Assembly (NCBI GenBank): GCA_017940005.1 | Contig: JAGAZO010000005.1 | Location: 48,225-112,224, forward strand | Reading direction: 5' to 3' | From: Treponema sp. | GTDB taxonomy: Bacteria > Spirochaetota > Spirochaetia > Treponematales > Treponemataceae | Length of the DNA stretch: 64,000 nt | Made by a program: the position numbers and the translations under genes | In this document: positions 9,083 to 18,690 of the stretch, in pieces | Position numbering within the stretch: position 1 is the stretch's first letter | Layout of the letters: the number at the start of each line of letters is the position of its first letter | Notes under the pieces: model-generated | What the model was told of the DNA's origin: nothing | What the model saw: only the letters and a program-made list of their open reading frames with translations | The model's database searches: none

Positions 9083-9872
9083 TAAAGAAAAAGTTGTGCT
9101 GCAAGCTACCGATGTCTCGATTGTATTTGGCGGGCTGTGCGCGGTGAGCGAGTTTTCATGCAAGCTGTATGAAGGGGGCTTGTATGGTTTGATTGGCCCA
9201 AACGGCGCAGGAAAGACAACGCTGTTCAACATGTTCAGCGGCGTGTATCAGCCAACATCAGGGCAGATTACGTTTTGGGACAGCAACGACAACGTTCGTG
9301 TTATTAATAAAATGAAGCCCGCCTCGCTCAACAAGCTTGGCATTGCGCGCACATTTCAAAATATCCGTTTATTTGGCAATCTTTCTGTGTCTGACAATGT
9401 GCGTATTGCGCTCCATAACTCGCGCACTGTGCAGCCTGTAGATGTGCTTTTGCGCACGCCGCGGTTTCGACGCGATGAAAAGCGCATGACGGAGCGCGCC
9501 ATGCAGTTGCTGGAACTTTTTAAAATTGAAAACAAAAGCGAAGAGCTTGCAAAAAATTTACCGTATGGCGAGCAGCGCAAGCTTGAGATTGTGCGCGCGC
9601 TTGCCTCGAATCCAAAACTGTTGCTGCTTGACGAGCCTGCCGCCGGCATGAATGGGCAGGAGACGGCGGAACTCATGCAGCTCATTCATTTTATCCGTGA
9701 CAAATTTAAATTGACAATTCTGTTGATTGAGCATGACATGAAGCTTGTTATGGGAATATGCGAGCAAATCTTTGTGCTCAATTACGGGAGCGTTATCGCT
9801 TCTGGGAATCCCGAAGAGATTAAATCAAATCCGCTTGTCGTCAAAGCGTATCTCGGTTCGGAGGCGGTGTAA
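9075..9872 (+). CDS. livG: Branched-chain amino acid ABC transporter ATPase LivG
   Basis: First ATPase subunit. Walker A GPNGAGKTT, ABC signature region LPYGEQRKLEIVRAL, and Walker B LLLLDEPAAGM are intact, together with the LivG-specific GIARTFQNIRLFGNLSVSDN. The ATG at 9075 is chosen because CGGAGG lies six bases upstream and the product (265 residues) begins like other LivG proteins. It overlaps livM by eight bases and touches livF (TAATG), so translation is coupled along the set. Confidence 0.93.
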   Translation: MPDKEKVVLQATDVSIVFGGLCAVSEFSCKLYEGGLYGLIGPNGAGKTTLFNMFSGVYQPTSGQITFWDSNDNVRVINKMKPASLNKLGIARTFQNIRLFGNLSVSDNVRIALHNSRTVQPVDVLLRTPRFRRDEKRMTERAMQLLELFKIENKSEELAKNLPYGEQRKLEIVRALASNPKLLLLDEPAAGMNGQETAELMQLIHFIRDKFKLTILLIEHDMKLVMGICEQIFVLNYGSVIASGNPEEIKSNPLVVKAYLGSEAV

Positions 9873-10585
9873 TGGGCTCACTTCTTGAAGTAAAAGATCT
9901 TTGCGTCTCGTATGGAACTATCAAAGCGTTGCGCGGCATTTCGTTTTCTGTAGACGAAGGCGAGGTCATTACGCTTATTGGCTCAAACGGCGCGGGCAAA
10001 ACAACGACGCTCCACGCCATTTCAAACATCTTAAAAAAGGCAAGCGGCTCTGTCATCTTTGATGGCGAAGACATCACGACGCTTGCGCCTGACAAAATTG
10101 TGCAGCGAGCGCTTATCCATGTGCCCGAAGGAAGGCGCATTTTTCACAACCTTTCAGTGCGTGAAAATCTTGAACTCGGCGCGTTTTTGCGAAAAGACAG
10201 AGACGGCATCAAGCGCGATATGGAAAAAGTATTCGAGCTTTTTCCGCGCCTCAAAGAGCGGTTGCGGCAGAATGCAGGCACGCTTTCTGGCGGCGAGCTG
10301 CAAATGCTTGCAATAGGACGAGGGCTTATGGCAGAGCCAAAATTGCTTTTGCTTGACGAGCCGTCTATGGGGCTTGCGCCTATCCTTGTAGATGAAATTT
10401 TTTCGATTATTAAAAAAATCAGCGAAAACGGTACGACGATTTTGCTTGTTGAGCAAAACGCGTATAAAGCGCTTTCTGTTGCGGACAGAGCGTATATCCT
10501 TGAAACTGGCTCCATTTTGAAGCACGGAACGGCATCCGAGCTTATCGCAGATTCTTCGATAAAAGCTGCATATTTAGGCGGATAA
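9872..10585 (+). CDS. livF: Branched-chain amino acid ABC transporter ATPase LivF
   Basis: Second ATPase subunit, 237 residues. Walker A GSNGAGKTT, signature LSGGELQMLAIGRGL, Walker B LLLLDEPSMGLAP and the LivF-type segment VPEGRRIFHNLSVRENLELG identify it. Its ATG overlaps the livG stop and GGAGG precedes it by nine bases. It completes the five-gene importer. Confidence 0.94.
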   Translation: MGSLLEVKDLCVSYGTIKALRGISFSVDEGEVITLIGSNGAGKTTTLHAISNILKKASGSVIFDGEDITTLAPDKIVQRALIHVPEGRRIFHNLSVRENLELGAFLRKDRDGIKRDMEKVFELFPRLKERLRQNAGTLSGGELQMLAIGRGLMAEPKLLLLDEPSMGLAPILVDEIFSIIKKISENGTTILLVEQNAYKALSVADRAYILETGSILKHGTASELIADSSIKAAYLGG

Positions 10586-10597
10586 ATCGAAAAAATG

Positions 10598-10606
10598 TGA
10601 TATAAT
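10598..10606 (+). promoter_or_regulatory. Extended -10 promoter upstream of the CBS-ACT gene
   Basis: TGATATAAT (TGn plus consensus TATAAT at 10601-10606), 36 bases before the ATG at 10643. No -35 match at the right distance. GGAGG follows in the leader, so this is a conventional leadered gene. Confidence 0.55.
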
Positions 10607-10642
10607 AAACTATAGGGGATTTTTTCAAACTGGAGGTTTTCG

Positions 10643-11287
10643 ATGGTTGTTAAAGATGTGATGGCGCGAAATCCTGTGCATGTTGCGCCGGAGATGACGC
10701 TTATAGATGCGAAAGCGCTTATGTCGAAAAAGAATATAAGCAAACTTCCCGTCGTCGACAGAAACGGCAGGCTTGCAGGAATCTTAACAAAAAATGATTT
10801 GGCAAAAGCTGCCCCATCCGATGCAACAACACTTGACATGTATGAAATAGGTTATCTGCTTTCAAAGCTCACTGTGGAAAAAATCATGACAAAAAAAGTG
10901 GTGACTGTTTCCGAAAGTGAAGTTGTCGAAGAAGCTGCGCGCATCATGGTTGACAATCAAATCGGATGCCTTCCTGTAATAAAAGACGGCATTCTTGTCG
11001 GCATTGTAACTGAAAGCGATTTGTTCCACCTCTTTACGAACATGTTTGGTGCTCGTCACAAAGGCGTGCGTGCAATAATTAGCGCGCGTGACAAACCTGG
11101 ACAAATTGCGCTGATTGCAGAGAAAATCGCGTCGCTTGGAGGAAATATTGTTTCGCTTGTTACTCATGAGTCAGGCGAAGCGGGAATCAGGCGGTTTACC
11201 ATTAAAATAACTGACGTTGCGCTTGAGCAGATAAAATCCATCCTTGCAAATTGTGATTTTACTGTTGACGATATACGTGTAGTATAA
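10643..11287 (+). CDS. CBS-pair and ACT domain protein (AcuB-like)
   Basis: A 214-residue cytoplasmic protein. Two CBS domains lie at about residues 1-60 (VVKDVMARNPVHVAPEMTLI) and 75-135 (VEKIMTKKVVTVSESEVVEE), then an ACT-like small-molecule domain at about 140-214. CBS pairs bind adenine nucleotides and ACT domains bind amino acids, so an energy- or amino-acid-sensing role is plausible. It directly follows the liv operon but has its own promoter, so a link with amino acid uptake is only suggestive. Confidence 0.8.
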   Translation: MVVKDVMARNPVHVAPEMTLIDAKALMSKKNISKLPVVDRNGRLAGILTKNDLAKAAPSDATTLDMYEIGYLLSKLTVEKIMTKKVVTVSESEVVEEAARIMVDNQIGCLPVIKDGILVGIVTESDLFHLFTNMFGARHKGVRAIISARDKPGQIALIAEKIASLGGNIVSLVTHESGEAGIRRFTIKITDVALEQIKSILANCDFTVDDIRVV

Positions 11288-11293
11288 TGCTGC

Positions 11294-11323
11294 TTGATTT
11301 TTGGAACAGAGCATTAGTATCTT
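11294..11323 (+). promoter_or_regulatory. Promoter predicting a leaderless mRNA at 11330
   Basis: TTGATT at 11294-11299, 18-base spacer, TATCTT at 11318-11323, then six bases to the ATG. No Shine-Dalgarno sequence lies upstream of the start. Confidence 0.5.
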
Positions 11324-11329
11324 TAGAGT

Positions 11330-12793
11330 ATGAAAGTTCAAGCAGAGACGCTTATCAGCAGATTTCTCAGGACATATCGAGATGTTTTTTCCAACAAAGA
11401 TTTTATGCGCATGTTGGTAAAGATGGGGGTGCACGCTTCGCGTGAAGAGTGCGAGGACTATTTACATACAAGCAGTTGCGTGTTTGCACTGAAAGATAAT
11501 GTGTATATAACGCGCGCTGGTGCATTTACAAATCAGTGGTTTAGTTTCAAGCCAACAAGATATGAAGTGGAGAAAAATGTTTTTGCTGCGGGCGGTAGAT
11601 GCATGCCGTTTGTTGATCCTGAAATGCTTCCCTCTGCGCTTACGTTTATATACAAAGGTGAAATGCTTGCATATGAATCAGTTGAGTTTGATAATGGGGC
11701 TGCAGGTGATTTATTTGCGCTTTACGGGAGTGAATTTGCCTCGCAGTATATTGCAGCGGATCCTGCAAATGCGGGCATGGATTTAGCGCTGCAAGATTTT
11801 GAGCTTCCACCAAAAGTGCGTTTAACGTGCAATTCGCTAAAACCGCTTGTGAAATATTGTGGTTTTAAATTCGGCGACAGAATTCTCTGCCGTGTTGCGG
11901 ATTGGGATTTAGGGTACGTAGAAGTGATGCCTATAAAACGCGATAACAATGTAATGCAAATGCGTGCAGATGATTTGGAGCGACAAGGCTGGTATGAAAG
12001 GCTTGAAAAGATTCTGCTAGAAAATTTTGATTTGACCGGACCGTGTTCTTCAATTGAAGAGCAACTTGCTGTTGTGTTTCTTAACAATAGTAAAATGCTC
12101 TGTACGAGTGAATGTGGCTCTGTCGAAGAGTTCCTTGCGCAAAGCAGAAAAGTTGCATATGAGCCATTCGGTGTGGAAACACGGCTGTGGCGGAGTGGCG
12201 AAGATGTTCCTGCTATTGGCAAATGGAATGAGCTTGCGGAAGACGACGAAATATCTGACGCAGAAGAGCATTTTTTAAATGATTTAGCAGTAACTGATTA
12301 TGTTCTTGATGCATATATTGAAGACCAGCTTTTTAATAAAAAATATGAACCAGAGAAAATCGTTGCGCAAATTTTGCCAAAGGACATTCACCTTACAGCA
12401 GCGGAAAAGCATTTTTTCTTATTGCATGTAAATGCACGCCATGATATAATTAATAAAACGTACAACTGGTTTGCCGATTTTTCAATCGGTCCATTGCGGC
12501 ATCGTGCGCTTGCATTATACAGAGAGACAAGTTCGCTTATTTTTGAAATAGACCGTTCTGCAACAAACTTGGAACGGTATCCGCAACAAGGGCTTGTAAT
12601 TTTATCACAGATTTTTAGCCATGTGATGCATATTCTTGAGATGCTTGAATTTGAGCCGATGAATGCAGCAAAAGACATCGATGAAATAGAATTATCCCTT
12701 GAAGGAATGGAATGTAATTTTGAGGGTATAAGTAGTGAACTTATTGATGTTGTTGAATCTGAAAAACGGCGAGGATTTGTCGTCATAAAGTAG
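11330..12793 (+). CDS. Conserved-looking protein of unknown function
   Basis: A 487-residue soluble, acidic protein I do not recognise. It has no signal peptide or membrane segment. The N-terminal about 60 residues (helical, with VSRE-like spacing) could be a winged-helix fold, but that is a guess. The ATG at 11330 lies six bases after a TATCTT box and lacks a ribosome site. It is followed 17 bases later by a PTS EIIA-like gene with a good GAGGAG site, then tkt, so the three may form one transcription unit. Confidence 0.7.
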   Translation: MKVQAETLISRFLRTYRDVFSNKDFMRMLVKMGVHASREECEDYLHTSSCVFALKDNVYITRAGAFTNQWFSFKPTRYEVEKNVFAAGGRCMPFVDPEMLPSALTFIYKGEMLAYESVEFDNGAAGDLFALYGSEFASQYIAADPANAGMDLALQDFELPPKVRLTCNSLKPLVKYCGFKFGDRILCRVADWDLGYVEVMPIKRDNNVMQMRADDLERQGWYERLEKILLENFDLTGPCSSIEEQLAVVFLNNSKMLCTSECGSVEEFLAQSRKVAYEPFGVETRLWRSGEDVPAIGKWNELAEDDEISDAEEHFLNDLAVTDYVLDAYIEDQLFNKKYEPEKIVAQILPKDIHLTAAEKHFFLLHVNARHDIINKTYNWFADFSIGPLRHRALALYRETSSLIFEIDRSATNLERYPQQGLVILSQIFSHVMHILEMLEFEPMNAAKDIDEIELSLEGMECNFEGISSELIDVVESEKRRGFVVIK

Positions 12794-12810
12794 TCGCGAG
12801 GAGTTTATTC

Positions 12811-13284
12811 ATGGATACGGAAATCAGTATTGCACATCTTATTCATAAAGGTGGAGTATATGCCGATGTAGAGGGGAGTTCGCCAGAAGAAATTTATAAA
12901 AAAATCAGCGGCATAATTCCATTGCCGAAAAATATTTCTCCAGATGCTGTATATAAAGCGCTTTGTGAAAGAGAACGCGTAATGAGTACTGCAGTAGGAA
13001 ATGAAATTGCGCTTCCTCATGCCCAGCATTCAATTTTAAAATCAAAAGCGGATGAAGCGATTTGTGTTGTGTATTTAAAGAATCCAATAGATATGCATGC
13101 TCCCGACGATCGATTTGTCTCTGTCATGTTTGTCTTGCTTACACATGACGCGCAGTCGCATTTAAAAATACTTTCAATGCTTGCAACGTTGCTGAGAAAA
13201 GATGAATTTAAAAAACTGCTTGAAAGTCATGCAAATGAATCTGTGCTGCTTGATGCGGCAGAGAAAATTATTCACGGAAATTAA
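12811..13284 (+). CDS. PTS EIIA type-2 domain protein (PtsN-like)
   Basis: A 157-residue protein with the fructose/nitrogen-type EIIA fold. The phosphoacceptor histidine is H70 in EIALPHAQH, preceded by the typical CERERVMSTAVGNE. No EIIB or EIIC gene is nearby. It probably serves as a phosphorylation-state regulator rather than a sugar transporter part. It sits between an unknown gene and transketolase, with GAGGAG before the ATG. Confidence 0.82.
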   Translation: MDTEISIAHLIHKGGVYADVEGSSPEEIYKKISGIIPLPKNISPDAVYKALCERERVMSTAVGNEIALPHAQHSILKSKADEAICVVYLKNPIDMHAPDDRFVSVMFVLLTHDAQSHLKILSMLATLLRKDEFKKLLESHANESVLLDAAEKIIHGN

Positions 13285-13327
13285 TAATTAATAATTTTAT
13301 AAATCATATATTTTAGAGGAGTTCGTT

Positions 13328-15298
13328 ATGAATGAAAGAGAGATACATGCGGTTGCAACTTCAGTACGTAGTTTATCAATGGACGCAATTCAAAAGGCAA
13401 ACTCAGGGCATCCAGGTATTCCGCTTGGCGCAGCAGAGCTTGCAGCTGTCTTGTATGGTAAAATCTTAAAGCACAATCCTGTGAATTCAAAATGGGCAGA
13501 CCGCGACCGCTTTGTGATTTCTGCTGGTCACGGCTCAATGTGGCTCTATTCAATTCTGCATCTTGCAGGGTATAATGTATCGCTTGATGATATAAAAACA
13601 TTTCGGCAAGTCGGTTCCAAATGTCCCGGTCATCCTGAGTATGGTGTAACAGATGGCGTTGAAAACACAAGCGGCCCACTTGGGCAAGGTGTTGCAATGG
13701 CGGTTGGAAGTGCAATTGCAGAGACAATGCTTGCCGCGCGTTTTAATACGAGCACGCATAAAATTGTAGACCACTATACGTATTCGCTTGTCGGTGAAGG
13801 CTGCTTGCAGGAAGGCGTTGCTTCTGAAGCATCGAGCATTGCGGGGCATTTGAAGCTCGGCAAGCTCATCATTTTTTATGATGAAAACAGAATAAGCATA
13901 GACGGTTCCACAGACATTGCGTTTACTGATGACATTGCAAAGCGATACGAAGCATACGGTTGGCAAGTGTTGCATGGTTCAATGTACGAACCGTCAGAAA
14001 TTATTAAGCTCGTCGACGAAGCAAAAAAATGCGCTGACAAACCGTCGCTCATCATGCTCAAATCTGTCATAGGAAAGTATGCACCAAAAGCGGGAACTGC
14101 CGATGTACATGGAGCACCGTTGGGAGTTGACGGCGTAAAGGCTGCGAAAGAAGCGCTCGGTCTTCCTGTTGAAAAAGAGTTTTATGTGCTTCCGGAAGCA
14201 TATGAGTATTTTTCCGCAACGAAGCATGAGCGCGCGCAGCGCGAGGCGCAGTGGCAAAAAGAGTTTGATGCGTGGTCAAAAGAAAATCCAGAGTTGCGAA
14301 AACAGTGGGACGCATTCCATTCCGATGCACCGACAGCAGATGTAGTCGATAGTGAGTTTAAAATAGGTGATGCGATTGCTACGCGTGACGCAAGCGGTAA
14401 AGTTATCAATGTAATTGCACATCGATATGGCAACCTTGTAGGTGGTTCTGCGGATTTAACAAGTCCAAATAAAACAAAACTTGAAAATTGTGATGGCACA
14501 TACACGCCAGAAAACCGTAAAGGCCGCATGATAGAATTTGGCATTCGTGAATTTGCAATGTCTGCGATATGCGCAGGAATCAGTTTGCATGGCGGTCTGC
14601 GTCCGTTTTGCGCTACTTTCCTTGTGTTCAGCGATTATTTACGTCCATCGTTACGCGTTGTGTCGCTTATGAAAAAGCCTGTTATTTACGTATTTACGCA
14701 TGATTCAATTTATGTTGGTGAAGACGGTCCAACGCATCAGCCAATTGAAACGCTTGCATCATTGCGTGCAATACCTGGTGTGCAAGTGCTTAGACCAGGC
14801 GATGCAGAAGAAACTGTTGAAGCGTGGAAAATGGCATACGAAAGCAAAGAGCATCCTGTGTGTCTTGCGCTTACGCGGCAAAAACTTACCGTATACGAAA
14901 AAGCTGACCCCGATTGGAAGAATACAATCCGCACTGGTGCATACATTGTGCAGGAAGGCAGCTCGCATCCTGACATTACAGTGCTTGCTTCTGGCTCCGA
15001 AGTCAATATGGCGCTTGCTGCTTCACGCATGGTAAAGGGCAAAAGCATTCGCGTTGTTTCGGTTGTTGATGTAAAACTTTTTGCAGCACAAGACGCTGTA
15101 ATTCGCAACAGGATTATTGGTGAGGCAAAACGTGTTGTGGCGGCAGAGGCAGGTGTTGGAAATGATTGGCTTGAGTTTACGAAAGATAAGAGCAACATAT
15201 TCAGCATAGACAGGTTTGGCGAATCAGGTCCTGCAGATGAAGTTGCCGCATATTTACATTATACGGCAACAGATTTTGCAAAAATGCTTGAACGATAG
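13328..15298 (+). CDS. tkt: Transketolase
   Basis: Thiamine-diphosphate enzyme of the non-oxidative pentose phosphate pathway, transferring two-carbon units between sugar phosphates. The 656-residue product starts with VRSLSMDAIQKANSGHPGIP, has the ThDP-binding GEGCLQEGVASEASSIAGHL, the Asn of DENRISIDGSTDIAFTDD, and the pyrimidine-domain HDSIYVGEDGPTHQPIETLA. AGAGGAG precedes the ATG. The window also encodes a thiamine importer, whose product is this enzyme's cofactor precursor. Confidence 0.96.
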   Translation: MNEREIHAVATSVRSLSMDAIQKANSGHPGIPLGAAELAAVLYGKILKHNPVNSKWADRDRFVISAGHGSMWLYSILHLAGYNVSLDDIKTFRQVGSKCPGHPEYGVTDGVENTSGPLGQGVAMAVGSAIAETMLAARFNTSTHKIVDHYTYSLVGEGCLQEGVASEASSIAGHLKLGKLIIFYDENRISIDGSTDIAFTDDIAKRYEAYGWQVLHGSMYEPSEIIKLVDEAKKCADKPSLIMLKSVIGKYAPKAGTADVHGAPLGVDGVKAAKEALGLPVEKEFYVLPEAYEYFSATKHERAQREAQWQKEFDAWSKENPELRKQWDAFHSDAPTADVVDSEFKIGDAIATRDASGKVINVIAHRYGNLVGGSADLTSPNKTKLENCDGTYTPENRKGRMIEFGIREFAMSAICAGISLHGGLRPFCATFLVFSDYLRPSLRVVSLMKKPVIYVFTHDSIYVGEDGPTHQPIETLASLRAIPGVQVLRPGDAEETVEAWKMAYESKEHPVCLALTRQKLTVYEKADPDWKNTIRTGAYIVQEGSSHPDITVLASGSEVNMALAASRMVKGKSIRVVSVVDVKLFAAQDAVIRNRIIGEAKRVVAAEAGVGNDWLEFTKDKSNIFSIDRFGESGPADEVAAYLHYTATDFAKMLER

Positions 15299-15347
15299 CA
15301 TAGCTTTCTGAAAGCGTATTACGACGCTTTTGCATTACGCGGTTGTC

Positions 15348-15386
15348 ACCGCTGTTTTCGTATTCAATCAATGCGAAAACAGCGGT
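15348..15386 (+). terminator. Terminator after tkt
   Basis: A perfect 13-base stem (ACCGCTGTTTTCG with CGAAAACAGCGGT, 13-base loop) followed by GCTTTCATTT. It lies in the gap between convergent tkt and lgt. Confidence 0.75.
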
Positions 15387-15424
15387 GCTTTCATTTACAG
15401 ATAATAGTTATTTTATATTAAATC

Positions 15425-16411
15425 CTATGCGCCTATTTTTGTGCGTTTTTTCTCATATAGATACGTGCCTATTCCAATTCCAATTCCGCCGATAATCATG
15501 AGGAAGCACAGCACTTGTCCTGTTGAAAAATTTAAAAGCGATGTATTCATGTAGATAGGCGCATTTGCATCTTTTGCAATTCTGTAGCCTATGTCTGAAT
15601 CTGGTTCACGGAAATATTCTATAAAAAAGCGAATGATGCCGTAACCTATCGTATATAATGATGCGAGCATGCCATGCCACTTTTTGTGGTTGTGAACTAA
15701 CCATAAGATGATAAAAAGCACAATGCCTTCAAAAAACGCTTCGTATAGTTGACTTGGATGGCGTGGTAAATTTACAAGCTTCATTTCTGAAATGTCCATG
15801 CCAATTTGCGCCGCAAATTCTTGTACCCACTCTACGCTCGCAGAAAATTTCTCCGCAAACGGAAATACTACTCCCCACGGCATCGTTGTAATTCTTCCAT
15901 ACAGCTCTCCGTTGAAAAAATTACCGAGCCGTCCGAATGTGTAACCTGCGGGAATTGCAACGACCATTGCATCAATCCATTTAAAAATTTTCTGCTTGCG
16001 TCGCACGCACCAAAAAATCATGCCGAACAATCCACCTATGAATCCCCCGTGATACGACATGCCTGCGAGCCCTGTGAATTGGTGCGTTGTTGTGTCGAAT
16101 GGCCAGAATATGAGCCACGGTTTTTGTCGGTACAAGCCGCTCGTGTCATAAACCATTGTGGCAAAGATGCGCGCACCGATTAATAAAAAAATAATTCCGG
16201 TTGCGATAAAACTGATTATGTCGTCTTCTGTTGCTTTGTAGTTTTCATTGTTGAGCATTCCTTCGTTCATTTCTTTGCGCAATATCATAAATGCCGTGGC
16301 GAATGCAAAAATGTACATGAGCCCATACCAGCGCAACAGACCGAGCACAGGTATTCCTGGAAAAATTTGCGGGTGGATAAACGACGGATAATTGATATAG
16401 AGTGGAAACAT
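15425..16411 (-). CDS. lgt: Prolipoprotein diacylglyceryl transferase
   Basis: Inner-membrane enzyme that attaches diacylglycerol to the lipobox cysteine of prolipoproteins. The 328-residue protein has about seven hydrophobic segments. Motifs seen include LRWYGLMYIFAFATAF, GMSYHGGFIGG with the essential His region, the Lgt signature GRLGNFFNGELYGRITTMPW, and RHPSQLYEAFFEG. AAAGGA precedes the ATG. It is downstream of the MinD-like gene (11-base gap), so the two are probably co-transcribed. Several lipoproteins in this window would be substrates. Confidence 0.95.
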   Translation of the reverse strand: MFPLYINYPSFIHPQIFPGIPVLGLLRWYGLMYIFAFATAFMILRKEMNEGMLNNENYKATEDDIISFIATGIIFLLIGARIFATMVYDTSGLYRQKPWLIFWPFDTTTHQFTGLAGMSYHGGFIGGLFGMIFWCVRRKQKIFKWIDAMVVAIPAGYTFGRLGNFFNGELYGRITTMPWGVVFPFAEKFSASVEWVQEFAAQIGMDISEMKLVNLPRHPSQLYEAFFEGIVLFIILWLVHNHKKWHGMLASLYTIGYGIIRFFIEYFREPDSDIGYRIAKDANAPIYMNTSLLNFSTGQVLCFLMIIGGIGIGIGTYLYEKKRTKIGA

Positions 16412-16422
16412 AGCTTTTTCCT

Positions 16423-17571
16423 TTACACTTTAAAGCCCTGCGCGGCTGCCTGCACAAGCTTTGATTTTAATAATACGTTTTCTTTTCTTAGTTGCGTGAT
16501 TTCAAATTGTTGCGTTTTGATTGTTTCTGCAAGCTCTCCGACAGTAAGTGTGCCGCTGCCGACCAAATCATCAATGCCTGAAAGTTTGTAGTCGTAATCA
16601 TCATTTGCTTCTTCTTCTGCAATTTGAAATGTGTCCGAACCATCTGAGTCTGCTGCATACGCTTGATCGAACGAGCGCGCTTCAGCAGCAAGAATCTTTT
16701 CAGCGATGCGATAAATCGCCTGCGAGAGAACTGCTTGCGGTTTATACACAATGACAGGCAGTTGAGCGGCAAGCGCTTTTTCTTGCAGCGAGTCGCGATA
16801 CATAACGCCGAGATGCTCAATGTCAAGACCGAGATACTGAATGCATGAGCGGCGGATTCTTTGCGCTTTGTCTGCATCTTTCGGGTCGTCAATCATATTC
16901 ATGACGAGGCGCGGGCGGAATGCATTCATGCGTGCAAGAAAAAGTTCTGTTGTTTTTTTATCGACAGTTTGAAGCGTCTCAATTAACTTTGGAATGTACA
17001 GTCGCTGAAGCGATGTGGAATCTTTTCGTAAATTTTCAAGCTGCGTGTATCCTGCTGTACCTTTTTTATATGTCGTGTACATAAGGCGAAATACAGCATT
17101 TTTCAAAAACAAATATCCGTTAAGCGTGGCAGTAACTGTAGGCGCGGTAACAACAATACCCTGCGGTGAAAGCAAAAACATGTCGAGTATGATTTGATGA
17201 GTACCTGCTCCCAAATCGAGAACGAGATAATCTGCGTCTATACTTTGAAAGTTTTTTACGAGCTTTATTTTTTGAAACGGTTTAAGCGAAGTGAGTCCAG
17301 GTATTTGACTGTCGCCTGCAATAAAACTGACATTCGCATAGTCTGTGGGAGCAATGATGTCTTCAAATTCGCCTTTGTCCGTGAGCCATGCGCCAAGACT
17401 TGCCGTTGGATCAACATGTTGCCCGATTGCAAGATGCAGATTAGATGCGCCCAAATCTAAATCCGCGAGCACAACTTTTTTGCCTGCTTGTCCGAGAGCA
17501 ATCGAAAGGTTTGCGGAAAGCAAACTTTTACCAACGCCACCTTTACCGCTCGCAATAGGAATAATTTGCAT
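16423..17571 (-). CDS. MinD/ParA-type P-loop ATPase with C-terminal coiled coil
   Basis: A 382-residue ATPase. The deviant Walker A box GKGGVGKS (residues 9-16, signature K10 and P-loop K15) and VVLADLDLGASNLHLAIG place it in the MinD/FlhG branch of SIMIBI ATPases. LDLGAGTHQIILDMF is the later switch region. The last about 35 residues (VGELAETIKTQQFEITQLRK) form a predicted coiled coil, unusual for MinD. Likely roles are positioning of flagella, divisome or another membrane structure; the sequence does not decide. The start has no ribosome site and lies five bases after TATAAT, overlapping the end of the upstream gene. Confidence 0.8.
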   Translation of the reverse strand: MQIIPIASGKGGVGKSLLSANLSIALGQAGKKVVLADLDLGASNLHLAIGQHVDPTASLGAWLTDKGEFEDIIAPTDYANVSFIAGDSQIPGLTSLKPFQKIKLVKNFQSIDADYLVLDLGAGTHQIILDMFLLSPQGIVVTAPTVTATLNGYLFLKNAVFRLMYTTYKKGTAGYTQLENLRKDSTSLQRLYIPKLIETLQTVDKKTTELFLARMNAFRPRLVMNMIDDPKDADKAQRIRRSCIQYLGLDIEHLGVMYRDSLQEKALAAQLPVIVYKPQAVLSQAIYRIAEKILAAEARSFDQAYAADSDGSDTFQIAEEEANDDYDYKLSGIDDLVGSGTLTVGELAETIKTQQFEITQLRKENVLLKSKLVQAAAQGFKV

Positions 17572-17576
17572 AATTC

Positions 17577-17585
17577 ATTATATCA
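17577..17585 (-). promoter_or_regulatory. Extended -10 box predicting a leaderless MinD-like mRNA
   Basis: On the minus strand TGATATAAT ends five bases before the ATG at 17571 and contains the stop codon of the radical SAM gene. A weak TATGCA lies 17 bases upstream. Confidence 0.5.
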
Positions 17586-18690
17586 TACGTTTGCAGTTCT
17601 GCATAGTTGCCCAGTGCCACAGCGGTTTTGCAAGCGCGTTTGAAAATGGCTGTGGTCGCGCAAAGTCGGGAAGCCAGTCTGTGTCGTCAGATAGCTCTTG
17701 ATAGAATAGGTAGCTGAAATCATATGCATTTATTAAGTCGCGCAGATCGCAGTCCTCTGTTTTATTGACCAGACGGTTCTCAATTGCGGAAAGCGCATGC
17801 TGCCGTTGTGCGTTATATTCGGCAAACGGCACAGGCGTATACTGCGACATGAGCGAAACGATTGCACGGTTGTCCGCATGTTGTTTGAGCCATTCAAGCG
17901 TGGCAGCAGTTTCTTCAAATCGTCCCGGCAAAAAAAGGTGCCGCACAATTACTCCTTGCATTATTTTTTCGTGTGATATAGTACTTCCCGTTATATGTTG
18001 CTGCGTTTTCATTGTGCTGTGTTCCGTCCACGCGTTTTTACTAGTGGTACTGTCGCTGATTTTGAGCGGGAAGTGTTCAATCATCCATGAGATTGCACGC
18101 GTTGCTATTTGGGGATAGTCATGTGCGCCGAACAGTTTTGCGGCAAGCGCGGGCGAAAGTGTTTTCAAATCGGGCAGCCAGATAGACACGACATCTTTGA
18201 GCAATTCGAGCATTTCAACAGATTCATATGCAGATGAATTCCAGCAGAATGGAATGGCAAGCCCTGCATTTTTTGCCGCATGTGCATATGCAGCAATATT
18301 TGGAATGTGGTGGCTGCCCGTCACAAGATTGATGTTTTCAGCGCCCGCTTCCTGCAAGCGAAAACATATATCGATGAATTCTTCCTGTGAGACGGCGGCA
18401 CCCATGCCGTTTTGCGAAATCTGATAATTTTGGCAAAACGCACAATGCAGCGTACAACCAGTAAAAAAAATTGTGCCGCTGCCGCCGCTTGCAGTAATGA
18501 GCGGCTCTTCGCCAAAGTGCAGACACGCTGATGCAATACGCACTTCATCGCTTTCGCCACAAAAGCCGGTGGCGGGGTGTCTGCTGTTGAGTGCCACTGT
18601 GCGCTGTGCGCCGCATTGCCGCGGGCATTGCATGCAGCGTTCGTAATATGCGCGCGTGTCTGCACAACATCGTTGTGGTTCGCTCATCAT
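17578..18690 (-). CDS. Radical SAM protein, PflA-like (PflX/COG1313 type)
   Basis: A 370-residue iron-sulfur enzyme of unknown substrate. The radical SAM cluster motif is C79-x3-C83-x2-C86 (TGCTLHCAFCQNYQISQ), followed by family features ENINLVTGSHHIPNIA and PFCWNSSAYESVEMLELLKD. Additional cysteines (C19, C22, C26, C44) lie before it, as in the PflX-like group. The start overlaps the stop of the upstream gene (TAATG on the minus strand), so translation is coupled. Glycyl-radical enzyme activation is a family guess, not shown here. Confidence 0.82.
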   Translation of the reverse strand: MMSEPQRCCADTRAYYERCMQCPRQCGAQRTVALNSRHPATGFCGESDEVRIASACLHFGEEPLITASGGSGTIFFTGCTLHCAFCQNYQISQNGMGAAVSQEEFIDICFRLQEAGAENINLVTGSHHIPNIAAYAHAAKNAGLAIPFCWNSSAYESVEMLELLKDVVSIWLPDLKTLSPALAAKLFGAHDYPQIATRAISWMIEHFPLKISDSTTSKNAWTEHSTMKTQQHITGSTISHEKIMQGVIVRHLFLPGRFEETAATLEWLKQHADNRAIVSLMSQYTPVPFAEYNAQRQHALSAIENRLVNKTEDCDLRDLINAYDFSYLFYQELSDDTDWLPDFARPQPFSNALAKPLWHWATMQNCKRMI